Shown here: one piece after another, positions 1 through 11,974 of the stretch
How positions within the stretch are numbered: the stretch's first letter is position 1
How the letters are laid out: each line of letters opens with the position of its first letter
Assembly: GCF_003664325.1 (NCBI RefSeq)
Contig: NZ_RCDA01000001.1
Coordinates: 1,285,817-1,349,816 of the forward strand
Origin: Alkalispirillum mobile
GTDB lineage: Bacteria; Pseudomonadota; Gammaproteobacteria; Nitrococcales; Halorhodospiraceae
DNA: 64,000 bases
Direction: 5' to 3'
Made by a program: the position numbers and the translations under genes
Notes under the pieces: generated by a model
Told to the model about the DNA's origin: nothing
What the model saw: the letters and a program-made list of their open reading frames with translations, nothing else
Databases searched by the model: none

Positions 1-256
<256 letters not shown>

Positions 257-277
257 CCGAACTCTATTGCGCGTGAC

Positions 278-351
<74 letters not shown>

Positions 352-388
352 AATGACTGGTGACGCCCCGCGCCAAGCGCATTATGTC

Positions 389-473
389 TGGTGGAGGGAG
401 GAGGATTCGAACCTCCGAAGGCTGTGCCAGCAGATTTACAGTCTGCCCCCTTTGGCCGCTCGGGAACCCCTCC
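389..473 (-). tRNA. tRNA-Tyr (anticodon GTA)
   Basis: An 85-nt class II tRNA with a long variable arm, encoded CCA and anticodon loop CTGTAAA. It is the first gene of the Tyr-Gly-Thr-tuf transcript; its 5' end is about 20 nt from a good promoter. Confidence 0.96.
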
Positions 474-492
474 GAAATATGTAAGATGCAGT

Positions 493-521
493 ATTCTCCA
501 GATCGGGTAATGGCTTGTCAA
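493..521 (-). promoter_or_regulatory. Promoter of the tRNA-Tyr-Gly-Thr-tuf operon
   Basis: On the minus strand a perfect -35 TTGACA (516-521) is followed after 17 nt by GAGAAT (493-498), matching four of six -10 positions. tRNA-Tyr begins at 473, the right distance for initiation just upstream of the mature 5' end. This explains how the tRNA-tuf cluster is expressed although phaC separates it from the other tRNA-Thr gene. The rest of the 474-701 interval should also hold the divergent phaC promoter, which I could not place. Confidence 0.65.
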
Positions 522-701
522 CCATCCAACAAGCACCGGGTCTGGTTCAGCGCAGCGACCGGCCGGTCGCGCAGAAGAACCGCCCACCGACAGGGCGACA
601 CCGACGCAAGCGAGGCGCTACGGTAGTGCCCGCGGCGTTGCGGGTCAAGGGCCGCGGCCGGCCCCCTGACCCACCGGACCCGCGAACACCCAGGAGAGAG
701 C

Positions 702-2480
702 ATGAACCGGGAAGCCCAGACCAACGACAACAACGCGGCCCGCCTCGCCCTGCAATGGCAACGAATTGCCGTGGCTGCCAACCGACTGAGCACCGGGCTC
801 CTGCGCCGGCAGGCCGAGGGGGATCACTTCCTCTTCCCGGATCCTCAACAGATTGCCCAGGCGTACTGGCGGTGGGGCATGGCCCTGGTCAAAGACCCGG
901 CCCGGCTGATGGCCACCCAGCAACGTTGGACCGCCGAGGCCCTTGGGGCATGGCAACAGGTCCTTTCGCCGGATAGCGTAAGCGAGGCATCCGATGCGAC
1001 CGACCGGCGCTTCAAGCACCCCGGCTGGCATGAAAACCTCACGTTGGATTTCATGCACCGGGGCTACCTGCTGGCGGCCAGACAGGCGCTGAGCGCGGTG
1101 GACGACGTGGAGGGTCTGGACCCGCACACCCGGCAGATGGTGCGCTTTTACACCCGCCAGTTGGCCGACGCCCTCTCACCCACCAACTTCGCGGCGACCA
1201 ACCCGGCAGTGCTGGAACGGGCCGTGGAAACCGGCGGCGAGAGTCTGCTCCGTGGGCTGGCGAACCTGCTGGAGGATCTGGCGGAAGGGGACGGCCAGCT
1301 TCGCCTGCGCCACGTGGCCCCCGACGCCTTCGAGGTGGGGCGGGATCTCGCGACGACGCCGGGCCGCGTCGTCTACCAGAACCGCCTGATGCAACTGATC
1401 CAATACAGCCCGACCTCCGAGACCGTACATCAGCGGCCACTTTTAGTGGTGCCCCCTTGGATCAACAAGTTCTACATCCTCGACCTGAATGAAAAGAAGT
1501 CGTTCATCCGATGGGCGGTTGCACAGGGGCATACGGTATTCGTCATCTCGTGGGTCAATCCGGGCCCCGAACTGGCCGATACCCGCTTTGACGATTACCT
1601 GGCCGAAGGGCCGATCGCGGCCATGGACGTCATACGTGAACTCACCGGTGAAACGCAGGTCAACACCCTCGGCTATTGTATCGGCGGCACTCTCCTGGCC
1701 TGCACGCTGTCCTGGCTGGCGGCCCGTGGCGAACAGGAGAGGGTCAGCAGCGCCACCTTCTTCACCACCCTGCTCGATTTCTCCGACGTGGGTGAGCTGT
1801 CGGTGTTTATCGACCAGGACCAGATTCAGCTGCTGGAAGCGCAGATGGCGCGCAAGGGGTACCTGCAAGGCGCGCACCTGGGGCAGGCCTTCAATCTGCT
1901 GCAAGCGAATGACTTGATCTGGAACTACGCGATCAACAGTTACTTGTTAGGCCGGGATTCGGTGCCCTTTGACCTGCTTTACTGGAACGGTGATAACACC
2001 TGCATGCCCGCACGCATGCAGTCCTGGTACCTGCGCCACCTTTATCTCGAGAACCGGCTCCGCGTGCCGGGGGCACTTCAGCTGGCAGGCCGCCCGCTGG
2101 ACTTGGGCAGTATCAATGTGCCGGCCTATTTCCTGTCCACGGCGGCGGACCACATCGCCCCCTGGCGGGGTACCTACCACGGGGCGCGTCTGCTAGGCGG
2201 CCCGGTTCGCTTCGTGCTCGGAGGGTCCGGGCATGTGGCCGGGGTGATAAACCCCGAAGACTCCGGAAAATACGGCTACCGCCTTCACGACCAACTGCCC
2301 TCGGACCCGGACCGGTGGTTTCGGGCCGCCCAGGAACAGCCCGGATCCTGGTGGCCAGACTGGCGGCACTGGGTGGCGGGCCACGCGGGGGAGCAGGTTC
2401 CGGCCCGCACGCCGCCGGCGGGCCTGGAGCCCGCCCCTGGCAGCTACGTCAGGGTCCGGGCTCCATCAGGGGTAGGATGA
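702..2480 (+). CDS. phaC: Class I poly(3-hydroxyalkanoate) synthase
   Basis: A 592-residue PHA synthase that polymerises (R)-3-hydroxyacyl-CoA into storage polyester at the granule surface. Length fits class I. The lipase-like box GYCIGG is at 324-329 with nucleophile Cys326; the other triad members are Asp483 (in TAADHIAPW) and His511 (in GSGHVAG), almost the same numbering as the Cupriavidus enzyme (C319/D480/H508). The N-terminal about 200 residues form the variable helical domain. The ATG follows AGGAGAG. No phaA, phaB, phasin or phaR gene is adjacent, so monomer supply is encoded elsewhere. The gene is transcribed against the flanking tRNA genes and occupies the gap between tRNA-Thr(TGT) and tRNA-Tyr. 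Confidence 0.96.
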   Translation: MNREAQTNDNNAARLALQWQRIAVAANRLSTGLLRRQAEGDHFLFPDPQQIAQAYWRWGMALVKDPARLMATQQRWTAEALGAWQQVLSPDSVSEASDATDRRFKHPGWHENLTLDFMHRGYLLAARQALSAVDDVEGLDPHTRQMVRFYTRQLADALSPTNFAATNPAVLERAVETGGESLLRGLANLLEDLAEGDGQLRLRHVAPDAFEVGRDLATTPGRVVYQNRLMQLIQYSPTSETVHQRPLLVVPPWINKFYILDLNEKKSFIRWAVAQGHTVFVISWVNPGPELADTRFDDYLAEGPIAAMDVIRELTGETQVNTLGYCIGGTLLACTLSWLAARGEQERVSSATFFTTLLDFSDVGELSVFIDQDQIQLLEAQMARKGYLQGAHLGQAFNLLQANDLIWNYAINSYLLGRDSVPFDLLYWNGDNTCMPARMQSWYLRHLYLENRLRVPGALQLAGRPLDLGSINVPAYFLSTAADHIAPWRGTYHGARLLGGPVRFVLGGSGHVAGVINPEDSGKYGYRLHDQLPSDPDRWFRAAQEQPGSWWPDWRHWVAGHAGEQVPARTPPAGLEPAPGSYVRVRAPSGVG

Positions 2481-2526
2481 GCCCGTGCGCCATCCGCGAT
2501 AGGCGGTGCGGCACGGCGGGTGAACG

Positions 2527-2602
2527 TGGAGCTGGCGACAGGAGTCGAACCCGCGACCGGCTGATTACAAATCAGCTGCTCTACCAACTGAGCTACGCCA
2601 GC
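2527..2602 (-). tRNA. tRNA-Thr (anticodon TGT)
   Basis: A 76-nt cloverleaf with encoded CCA, acceptor stem GCTGGCG/CGCCAGC and anticodon loop TTTGTAA. It corresponds to thrU, the first tRNA of the E. coli tufB operon, but here phaC separates it from tRNA-Tyr. It starts 18 nt after the stop of the SPOR-like gene on the same strand, so it may be processed from the apeB-birA-coaX transcript. Confidence 0.96.
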
Positions 2603-2620
2603 GTCAGTGGCATATGGTAG

Positions 2621-3238
2621 TCAGTCGGGCCGCAGGTGGCAATCGGAGACCCCCTGGGCGCCGCGGATCAGCGCCTCCTGCAACTCGGTCAGGGGGCCGT
2701 GGATAAGTACCTCTGCGCGCCCGGGCCTGCGGGCGGGCACAAGCTCCGTACCCAAGCCCTGGGCGCGCAAGCGCTCCTGCAGGTCGCGGAGAACCTCTTT
2801 AGACCCATGGCGGTACAACCGTAAGGCGCCCCCCGACCCGCTGACTGCCAACGGCCAATCCACGGCAGCAGGGTCGTAGCCGGCCGCCTCCGCCAGGCCA
2901 TCCCGCCGGGCACGGGCCTCCTGGACGGTGGTGATTCCCGTGAGGCGCAGTTCATATCCCTGGGCCGCCGGCTCCAGCACCCGACTGGTTGCGCGGATGC
3001 CTTTCGCGCGCAGCCGTTGGGAAAGCGCGTCGGCCCGCACCTCCGAGCCGACCGCCCAGCGGTACTGGCACTCGCCCGGCCCCGTCGGGCCATCGAAGAG
3101 CGGGATCGACACAGACGCTGGCTGGCGCGCCTCACTGGGATGGTCCACGGAGGGCTGCCAACCGGACCACAGCACCGCGGCCGCCAGGGTGTTCGCGGCC
3201 ACCAGCAGACCTATCAGCCACAGCCCCGAACGGCTCAA
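2621..3238 (-). CDS. SPOR-like membrane-anchored protein downstream of coaX
   Basis: A 205-residue protein with one N-terminal membrane segment (residues 5-24, rich in Leu, Ala and Val) and a probably periplasmic remainder. Two stretches, roughly 56-125 and 133-195, resemble SPOR repeats: a hydrophobic strand, then a helix with A..L...L...G, then another strand. Each ends with a short strand such as YELRLTG or AEVLIHG. SPOR domains bind denuded glycan strands at the septum, so a cell-wall or division role is possible, but the match is structural rather than motif-perfect. Its ATGA start overlaps the coaX stop by 4 nt. SPOR-type genes often follow coaX in gammaproteobacteria. Confidence 0.6.
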   Translation of the reverse strand: MSRSGLWLIGLLVAANTLAAAVLWSGWQPSVDHPSEARQPASVSIPLFDGPTGPGECQYRWAVGSEVRADALSQRLRAKGIRATSRVLEPAAQGYELRLTGITTVQEARARRDGLAEAAGYDPAAVDWPLAVSGSGGALRLYRHGSKEVLRDLQERLRAQGLGTELVPARRPGRAEVLIHGPLTELQEALIRGAQGVSDCHLRPD

Positions 3239-3987
3239 CCCGCTTCCTCGGCAATTCGGGCCAGGCCTTCGAGGACCAGCCCCGGGGCGTGCTGGTGGTC
3301 CCCCGGCAGATGCCCAGCAAGGAGCTTGGCATCACCCCCGGTCAACCAACGACAGGGCACGCTCCCGCCTTCCTCAAGCATTGAACGCTCCAGGTGCAGG
3401 ATGGCCCCCACCAGGCCATGCGCGATGCCGGCACGGATTGCGTCCGGCGTCGACTGGGTGGGCACCGGGAGGAATTCCGGCGCCAGGTGCGGCAGCCCGG
3501 CGGTACGCCGGTTCAGGCTATCGGAGAGCACGCCGGCGCCGGGGAATATGGCGCCGCCCCGGAAATCCCCGTCGGGCGCGACCAGGTCCACGGTGACCGC
3601 CGTGCCCGCATCCACAACCAGGTGCCATTGCTCCCTCGCCCGCCAGGAGGCCGCAATCACCGCCGCCCAGCGGTCCACCCCCAGTTGAGCGGGCTCCGGA
3701 TAGGGGTTTCGTACCCCGCAGGCGTGAACAGTCGTACAGACCTGGAGCGGCTCAAGGCCCCAGCGGTCCTTTGCGATGCGCCCCAGCACCGAGAGGGTTT
3801 CCGGGTCACTCACGCCCCCGATGACGACCGCCCCGGGTGCCATCTCATCGCCTACCGCGGGGTCGAGCGCCTCCTGCCAGCGGGAGCCCCACGGCACGGC
3901 GCCCAGCCGGTTGATCCGCACGCCATCCCACCAGCCGAACTTCAGCCGGCTGTTACCCGCATCAAAGACCAGCCATTCCGCCACCAA
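3235..3987 (-). CDS. coaX: Type III pantothenate kinase
   Basis: A 250-residue CoaX/Baf family protein that phosphorylates pantothenate in the first step of CoA synthesis. The N-terminal ATP-binding motif FDAGNSRLKFG is at about 7-17, the pantothenate/dimer motif GVDRWAAV lies mid-protein, and the second phosphate motif DAGTAVTVD follows at about 125. These are the family's three diagnostic motifs. The ATG lies inside the 3' end of birA (26-nt overlap), the usual birA-coaX coupling. Confidence 0.95.
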   Translation of the reverse strand: MVAEWLVFDAGNSRLKFGWWDGVRINRLGAVPWGSRWQEALDPAVGDEMAPGAVVIGGVSDPETLSVLGRIAKDRWGLEPLQVCTTVHACGVRNPYPEPAQLGVDRWAAVIAASWRAREQWHLVVDAGTAVTVDLVAPDGDFRGGAIFPGAGVLSDSLNRRTAGLPHLAPEFLPVPTQSTPDAIRAGIAHGLVGAILHLERSMLEEGGSVPCRWLTGGDAKLLAGHLPGDHQHAPGLVLEGLARIAEEAG

Positions 3988-4960
3988 TGTGCACCTCTCC
4001 AGCGTGCAACGTACGCAGGCTCCCGTCCGCCATCGCCAGGCGCAGGGCGCCGTCCGGCGTCAGGCCCGCGCCCTCGCCCCTCAGCACCTCTTTACCCAGC
4101 TGTACCGTGATCGCCCTTTGCAGGAGGGCGTCCCACTCCGGCCACCGCTGCTGGTAGCCGGCCAGGCCCTCGCCCCCGAACGTCTCGCAGGCGACGAGCA
4201 CGGCCTGGGCCAGCGCGGCGGCCAGGCCGTTCCGCCCCAAATCCGCGAGCCCCACCTGATCGAGGCCGCTGAGTGCGGCGTCGGCGCCATCGGGCCGCAT
4301 GCCCCCACGGAGATTGACGCCGACACCGATGACCACCTGACACGGCCCGAGCACCTGGCCCTGCAGCTCGACCAGGATGCCGCATAGCTTCTCACCCGCC
4401 GGGCCCAACAGGTCATTGGGCCACTTCAGGCGCAGGCCGGTAGCACCGACGCGCGAGAGCGCCTCCGCGAGTTCCACTCCCACTGCGATGCTGAGCCCCG
4501 GGGCCGGGGCGGCCAGGACGCGGAACGGCCAGGCCACCGAGAACTGCAGCTGCCGTCCAAAGGCGGACCACCAGGCCCGACCCTGGCGGCCCCGCCCCTG
4601 GGTCTGCACTTCGGCAAACCGGACCACCGGCCGCTCCACCTGCCGGGCCATCAGATCCTGGTTGGTGGACCCGGTGGCCAGTTCGACCTCCACGTCGATC
4701 GCCGACCCAGCAGGCAGACCCGCCCGGATCAGCGATGCGTCGAGCAACTCTACCCCACCGGACAACCGGTACCCACGCCCGGGGACGGCCTCAATCGGTA
4801 CCCCACGGGCCCTGAGACCATCGACCGCCTTCCAAACCGCCGCCCGCGACACACCACACGCCCGCCCGAGCGCCTCGCCGGACCAGGTGCGGCCATCGGA
4901 CAGGAGCTGCAACACGGCCGGCCAGGCCGCGCCCCGCGCCGCGGATCCACGCCTTGTCAT
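3962..4960 (-). CDS. birA: Biotin operon repressor / biotin-[acetyl-CoA-carboxylase] ligase
   Basis: A 332-residue bifunctional BirA. It activates biotin as biotinyl-AMP, transfers it to the AccB lysine and can repress biotin genes. The N-terminal winged helix is intact (residues 14-65, with recognition helix GVSRAAVWKAVDGL), so this is the DNA-binding class. The ligase loop GRGRQGR is at 122-128, KWPNDLL follows, and a C-terminal SH3-like domain closes the protein. I chose ATG 4960 because its ATGA overlaps the apeB stop by 4 nt; the upstream extension of the frame has no birA-like sequence. Confidence 0.94.
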   Translation of the reverse strand: MTRRGSAARGAAWPAVLQLLSDGRTWSGEALGRACGVSRAAVWKAVDGLRARGVPIEAVPGRGYRLSGGVELLDASLIRAGLPAGSAIDVEVELATGSTNQDLMARQVERPVVRFAEVQTQGRGRQGRAWWSAFGRQLQFSVAWPFRVLAAPAPGLSIAVGVELAEALSRVGATGLRLKWPNDLLGPAGEKLCGILVELQGQVLGPCQVVIGVGVNLRGGMRPDGADAALSGLDQVGLADLGRNGLAAALAQAVLVACETFGGEGLAGYQQRWPEWDALLQRAITVQLGKEVLRGEGAGLTPDGALRLAMADGSLRTLHAGEVHIGGGMAGL

Positions 4961-6258
4961 GGCAGTTTGGGCGCGGCCAGGAACTGGTGCAGGGCGCCGG
5001 TCATCCAGGCGTGATCCTTCGCGCCGGCGCTCTCCCGCACACTGTGCATGGACCAGATCGCGTTGCCCACATCGATGACCGGTATCCCAAGGCGGGCAGC
5101 GGTGATCGGTCCGATGGTGCTCCCGCACGGCAGGTCGGTCCGGTGGACATAATGCTGCCAGGGCACGCCTGCGTCCTGACAAATCTGTGCAAACCAGGCC
5201 GAGCCCGCGCCTTCGCTGGTATAGCGCTGGTTGGCATTCACCTTGATGACCGGGCCGTGGTTCACCTGCGCCTTGTGCTCATCATCGTAGAAGTGTGGGT
5301 AGTTCGGATGCCAGGCGTGAGCCATATCAACACTGAGCAGGCGGCTGCGCGCCTTGGCCCGTTGCAGCGGCTCCCGTTCCCCCGCCAACCGCTCCAGCAC
5401 GTCGGGCAGGAAGGTGCCTGACGCCCCGCGGTAACTGGTGCTCCCGATCTCTTCATGATCGAAAAAGGCGCAGACGACAGTCGCGGTCGGGGCTTCGGCG
5501 GCCAACAGCGCCTTCAGGCCGGCGTGGCAGGATGCGAGATTGTCCAGCCTTGCCGCGGCGATAAATTCGCGCTCGGCACCAAAGAAGGCACCCGGCTGGG
5601 TGTCCGCCACGGCGAGATCCCACCCCAGGACATCGGCCGAATCCACGCCGGCGCGGCTAGCGAGCAGCTCACGGAACCGGTTCGGGTCCGGGGCGTCGTC
5701 GCCCGGCAAGCTCAGGATCAGCGGCAGCTCCTTCTGGCGATCGAGTTTCAGTCCCTGCTCGTTAACCTCCCGGTTGAGATGGATCGCGGCTGTCGGGATC
5801 CGGGCGAGCGCCTCCGGGAAATCCACCAGGACGGAGTCGATCCCGGCCTCACCTCGAACGGCCAGGCGCCCGGCCAGGGTCAGGTCCCGATCCGCGAACG
5901 TGGGCAGGATCGGCCCACCATAGACCTCGACACCCAGCCTCAGGAAGGGCCCAGCGGTATGGGCCCCGCCCGGCTTGACGCGCAGGCCCGGACTGTCCGT
6001 ATGGGCGGCCACCACCCGGAAGCCGGAATCCGCGGGGTGACGCTCCCCGACCCGGAAGGCGACCAGGCTGGCATCCTCCCGGACGACGTATGCTGCATCG
6101 CCCGGTTGCAGGTGCCAGGGCTCATCCTCTCGCAGCTCCCCGAATCCTGCCGCGCGGAGCATATCCGTCATATTGGCAACGGCATGCCAGGGACTCGGGC
6201 TGTCGTCGATGAAATCCAGTAGTTCCTGGGCCTGCTGAACGTTCTGTATCTCCGTCAT
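4957..6258 (-). CDS. apeB: M18 family aspartyl aminopeptidase
   Basis: A 433-residue M18 metallo-aminopeptidase that removes N-terminal residues, typically acidic, from cytoplasmic peptides. Family signatures are clear: the zinc-ligand motif VVAAHTDSPGLR at about 81-92, ARLDNLASC, the catalytic pair in FFDHEEIGS, and a C-terminal zinc histidine in SMHSVRE. ATG 6258 is preceded by GGGAG. The frame stays open upstream to 6537 but runs through the terminator and 5S gene, so the longer form is rejected. It heads the apeB-birA-coaX operon, about 115 nt after the rrn terminator. Confidence 0.93.
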   Translation of the reverse strand: MTEIQNVQQAQELLDFIDDSPSPWHAVANMTDMLRAAGFGELREDEPWHLQPGDAAYVVREDASLVAFRVGERHPADSGFRVVAAHTDSPGLRVKPGGAHTAGPFLRLGVEVYGGPILPTFADRDLTLAGRLAVRGEAGIDSVLVDFPEALARIPTAAIHLNREVNEQGLKLDRQKELPLILSLPGDDAPDPNRFRELLASRAGVDSADVLGWDLAVADTQPGAFFGAEREFIAAARLDNLASCHAGLKALLAAEAPTATVVCAFFDHEEIGSTSYRGASGTFLPDVLERLAGEREPLQRAKARSRLLSVDMAHAWHPNYPHFYDDEHKAQVNHGPVIKVNANQRYTSEGAGSAWFAQICQDAGVPWQHYVHRTDLPCGSTIGPITAARLGIPVIDVGNAIWSMHSVRESAGAKDHAWMTGALHQFLAAPKLP

Positions 6259-6373
6259 GAACCGCTCCCGGTTATGCCTTTGCGTTAGGTTACCATCAGC
6301 ACCGGTTTCGGTGCGTTGCAGCCGCTTCGAGGGCGGCGCATGCAACCGGAGGCCTTGTGAACCGGATACGCAT

Positions 6374-6408
6374 AAAAAAACCCCTGTCCGTGATTGGACA
6401 GGGGTTTT
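6374..6408 (-). terminator. Rho-independent terminator of the rRNA operon
   Basis: On the minus strand a 13-bp perfect stem (AAAACCCCTGTCC with GGACAGGGGTTTT) closes a 6-nt loop and runs into a seven-T tract. It lies just after 5S and insulates apeB, transcribed in the same direction. Confidence 0.95.
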
Positions 6409-6419
6409 GGTGTAGGAGC

Positions 6420-6535
6420 CTGGCGATGACCTACTTTCGCACGACAGCGAGGCCGCACTATCATTGGCGCTGAGCAGTTTCACTACCGAGTTCGGGATGG
6501 GATCGGGTGGTTCCCGCTCGCTATGTTCGCCAGGC
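6420..6535 (-). rRNA. rrf: 5S ribosomal RNA
   Basis: About 116 nt with typical 5S blocks: 5' GCCTGGCGAACATAGCG, central CCCGAACTCGG and 3' GTCATCGCCAGG, which pairs with the 5' end. It is the last gene of the rRNA operon. Ends are placed by homology to within a few nucleotides. Confidence 0.95.
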
Positions 6536-6649
6536 AAAGCGTTGCGTGTCCCGGTGATGGGCCGGTTTCACGCGTTGTCTGGATTGACCGTGCAGAGTTG
6601 AGGCATGTCGGTTGAACGGGGTTGGCCTGGCGCGCGCCCCAAACCGTTT

Positions 6650-9560
<2,911 letters not shown>

Positions 9561-9662
9561 AACCAGTCTGGGGGCTACACGGCGCTGGCTCCACGAACAA
9601 CTGACATGCCTCGCACAGCATCCTAGACGACGATGCTGTGCACTCGTTTGACGGTCAATCCA

Positions 9663-9677
9663 GATTGTTAAAGATCA
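9663..9677 (-). promoter_or_regulatory. boxA antitermination site in the 16S-23S spacer
   Basis: The minus strand reads TGATCTTTAACAATC between tRNA-Ala and 23S. It shares the core CTTTAACAA with the leader site at 11696-11710 and resembles the NusB/NusE-binding boxA of E. coli rrn operons (TGCTCTTTAACAA). Confidence 0.75.
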
Positions 9678-9771
9678 GTCTCTTCGCCCACTTGAGGCTC
9701 AGAGGCCAGCACCCGACAAAACAGATGCTGGCCTATGAACCCACACTCGAGCCGCTCCCACACGCAGGGAA

Positions 9772-9847
9772 TGGTGGAGCCAGTCGGGATCGAACCGACG
9801 ACCCCCTGCTTGCAAAGCAGGTGCTCTCCCAGCTGAGCTATGGCCCC
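9772..9847 (-). tRNA. tRNA-Ala (anticodon TGC)
   Basis: A 76-nt cloverleaf with encoded CCA; the anticodon loop TTTGCAA lies on a CCTGC/GCAGG stem. Located in the 16S-23S spacer, 6 nt downstream of tRNA-Ile, the standard spacer pair. Confidence 0.97.
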
Positions 9848-9853
9848 AGATAA

Positions 9854-9930
9854 TGGTGGGTCTGGGTGGATTTGAACCACCGGCCTCACCCTTATCAGGG
9901 GTGCGCTCTGACCAACTGAGCTACAGACCC
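9854..9930 (-). tRNA. tRNA-Ile (anticodon GAT)
   Basis: A 77-nt cloverleaf with encoded CCA; the anticodon loop is CTGATAA on an ACCCC/GGGGT-type stem. First tRNA after 16S in the spacer. Confidence 0.97.
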
Positions 9931-10008
9931 GCTTGGTCTCGAGACTTATCCCCGGATCAGATGACTTGTGCTGGATGCTCGCACCGCAAGGCCTGCCATG
10001 CGTTCTTT

Positions 10009-11553
<1,545 letters not shown>

Positions 11554-11695
11554 TCTTGCAAACCAGCACCCGAAGGCACCGGTTAATACTGACTCGACAC
11601 GCAAGCATCTCACTTGACGGAAGATACTTGTGCCGATTAGCTCTGCATCGCAGATAACCTCACAGCGCAAGCACCCACACAAATCATCTGATCCA

Positions 11696-11710
11696 GTTTG
11701 TTAAAGAGCG
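11696..11710 (-). promoter_or_regulatory. boxA antitermination site in the rrn leader
   Basis: The minus strand reads CGCTCTTTAACAAAC, differing from the E. coli leader boxA at few positions. It lies downstream of all three promoters and about 145 nt before 16S, as expected for rRNA antitermination. Confidence 0.8.
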
Positions 11711-11738
11711 CGAGAGCTTCGCCTCGCCAAGGCCGCAT

Positions 11739-11766
11739 ATCTTACCGCGATATGACAGCCTGTCAA
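11739..11766 (-). promoter_or_regulatory. rrn promoter P3 (closest to 16S)
   Basis: Minus strand: TTGACA (11761-11766), a 16-nt spacer, then TAAGAT (11739-11744), followed by a GC-rich start region (ATGCGGCC). Third of three promoters of the same design. Confidence 0.7.
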
Positions 11767-11838
11767 CCCTCCGTGTCACCCCGTAGGGCCCGGCCTCAAA
11801 GGCCTCGGCAACCCCCTGTCGCCGTGTCAGGAGCGCGC

Positions 11839-11866
11839 ATTCTACAGCTTCGCACCCCCTTGTCAA
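11839..11866 (-). promoter_or_regulatory. rrn promoter P2
   Basis: Minus strand: TTGACA (11861-11866), a 16-nt spacer, then TAGAAT (11839-11844) and the GC-rich discriminator GCGCGCTCC. A GC discriminator is typical of stringently controlled promoters that respond to ppGpp. Confidence 0.78.
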
Positions 11867-11939
11867 ACCCTTCGTCACCGCCGCCGAAGCCTCCGCTTCG
11901 CCGCCGCCCGAAAGCGGCCTCGCCGTGACGAGAAGCGGC

Positions 11940-11967
11940 ATTATAGACCCACTGAAAAATCTGTCAA
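11940..11967 (-). promoter_or_regulatory. rrn promoter P1 (farthest upstream)
   Basis: Minus strand: perfect TTGACA (11962-11967), a 16-nt spacer, perfect TATAAT (11940-11945), then GCCGC. The -35 box begins only 7 nt after the tyrS stop codon, so any UP element or Fis site must lie inside the tyrS coding sequence. The non-coding interval 11554-11974 is fully taken up by this leader with three promoters and boxA. Confidence 0.88.
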
Positions 11968-11974
11968 ACAGTTT

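Noticed and set aside
6259-6537. N-terminal extension of apeB
   Set aside because: It reads through the rrn terminator and 5S rRNA; ATG 6258 has a ribosome site and the family N-terminus.
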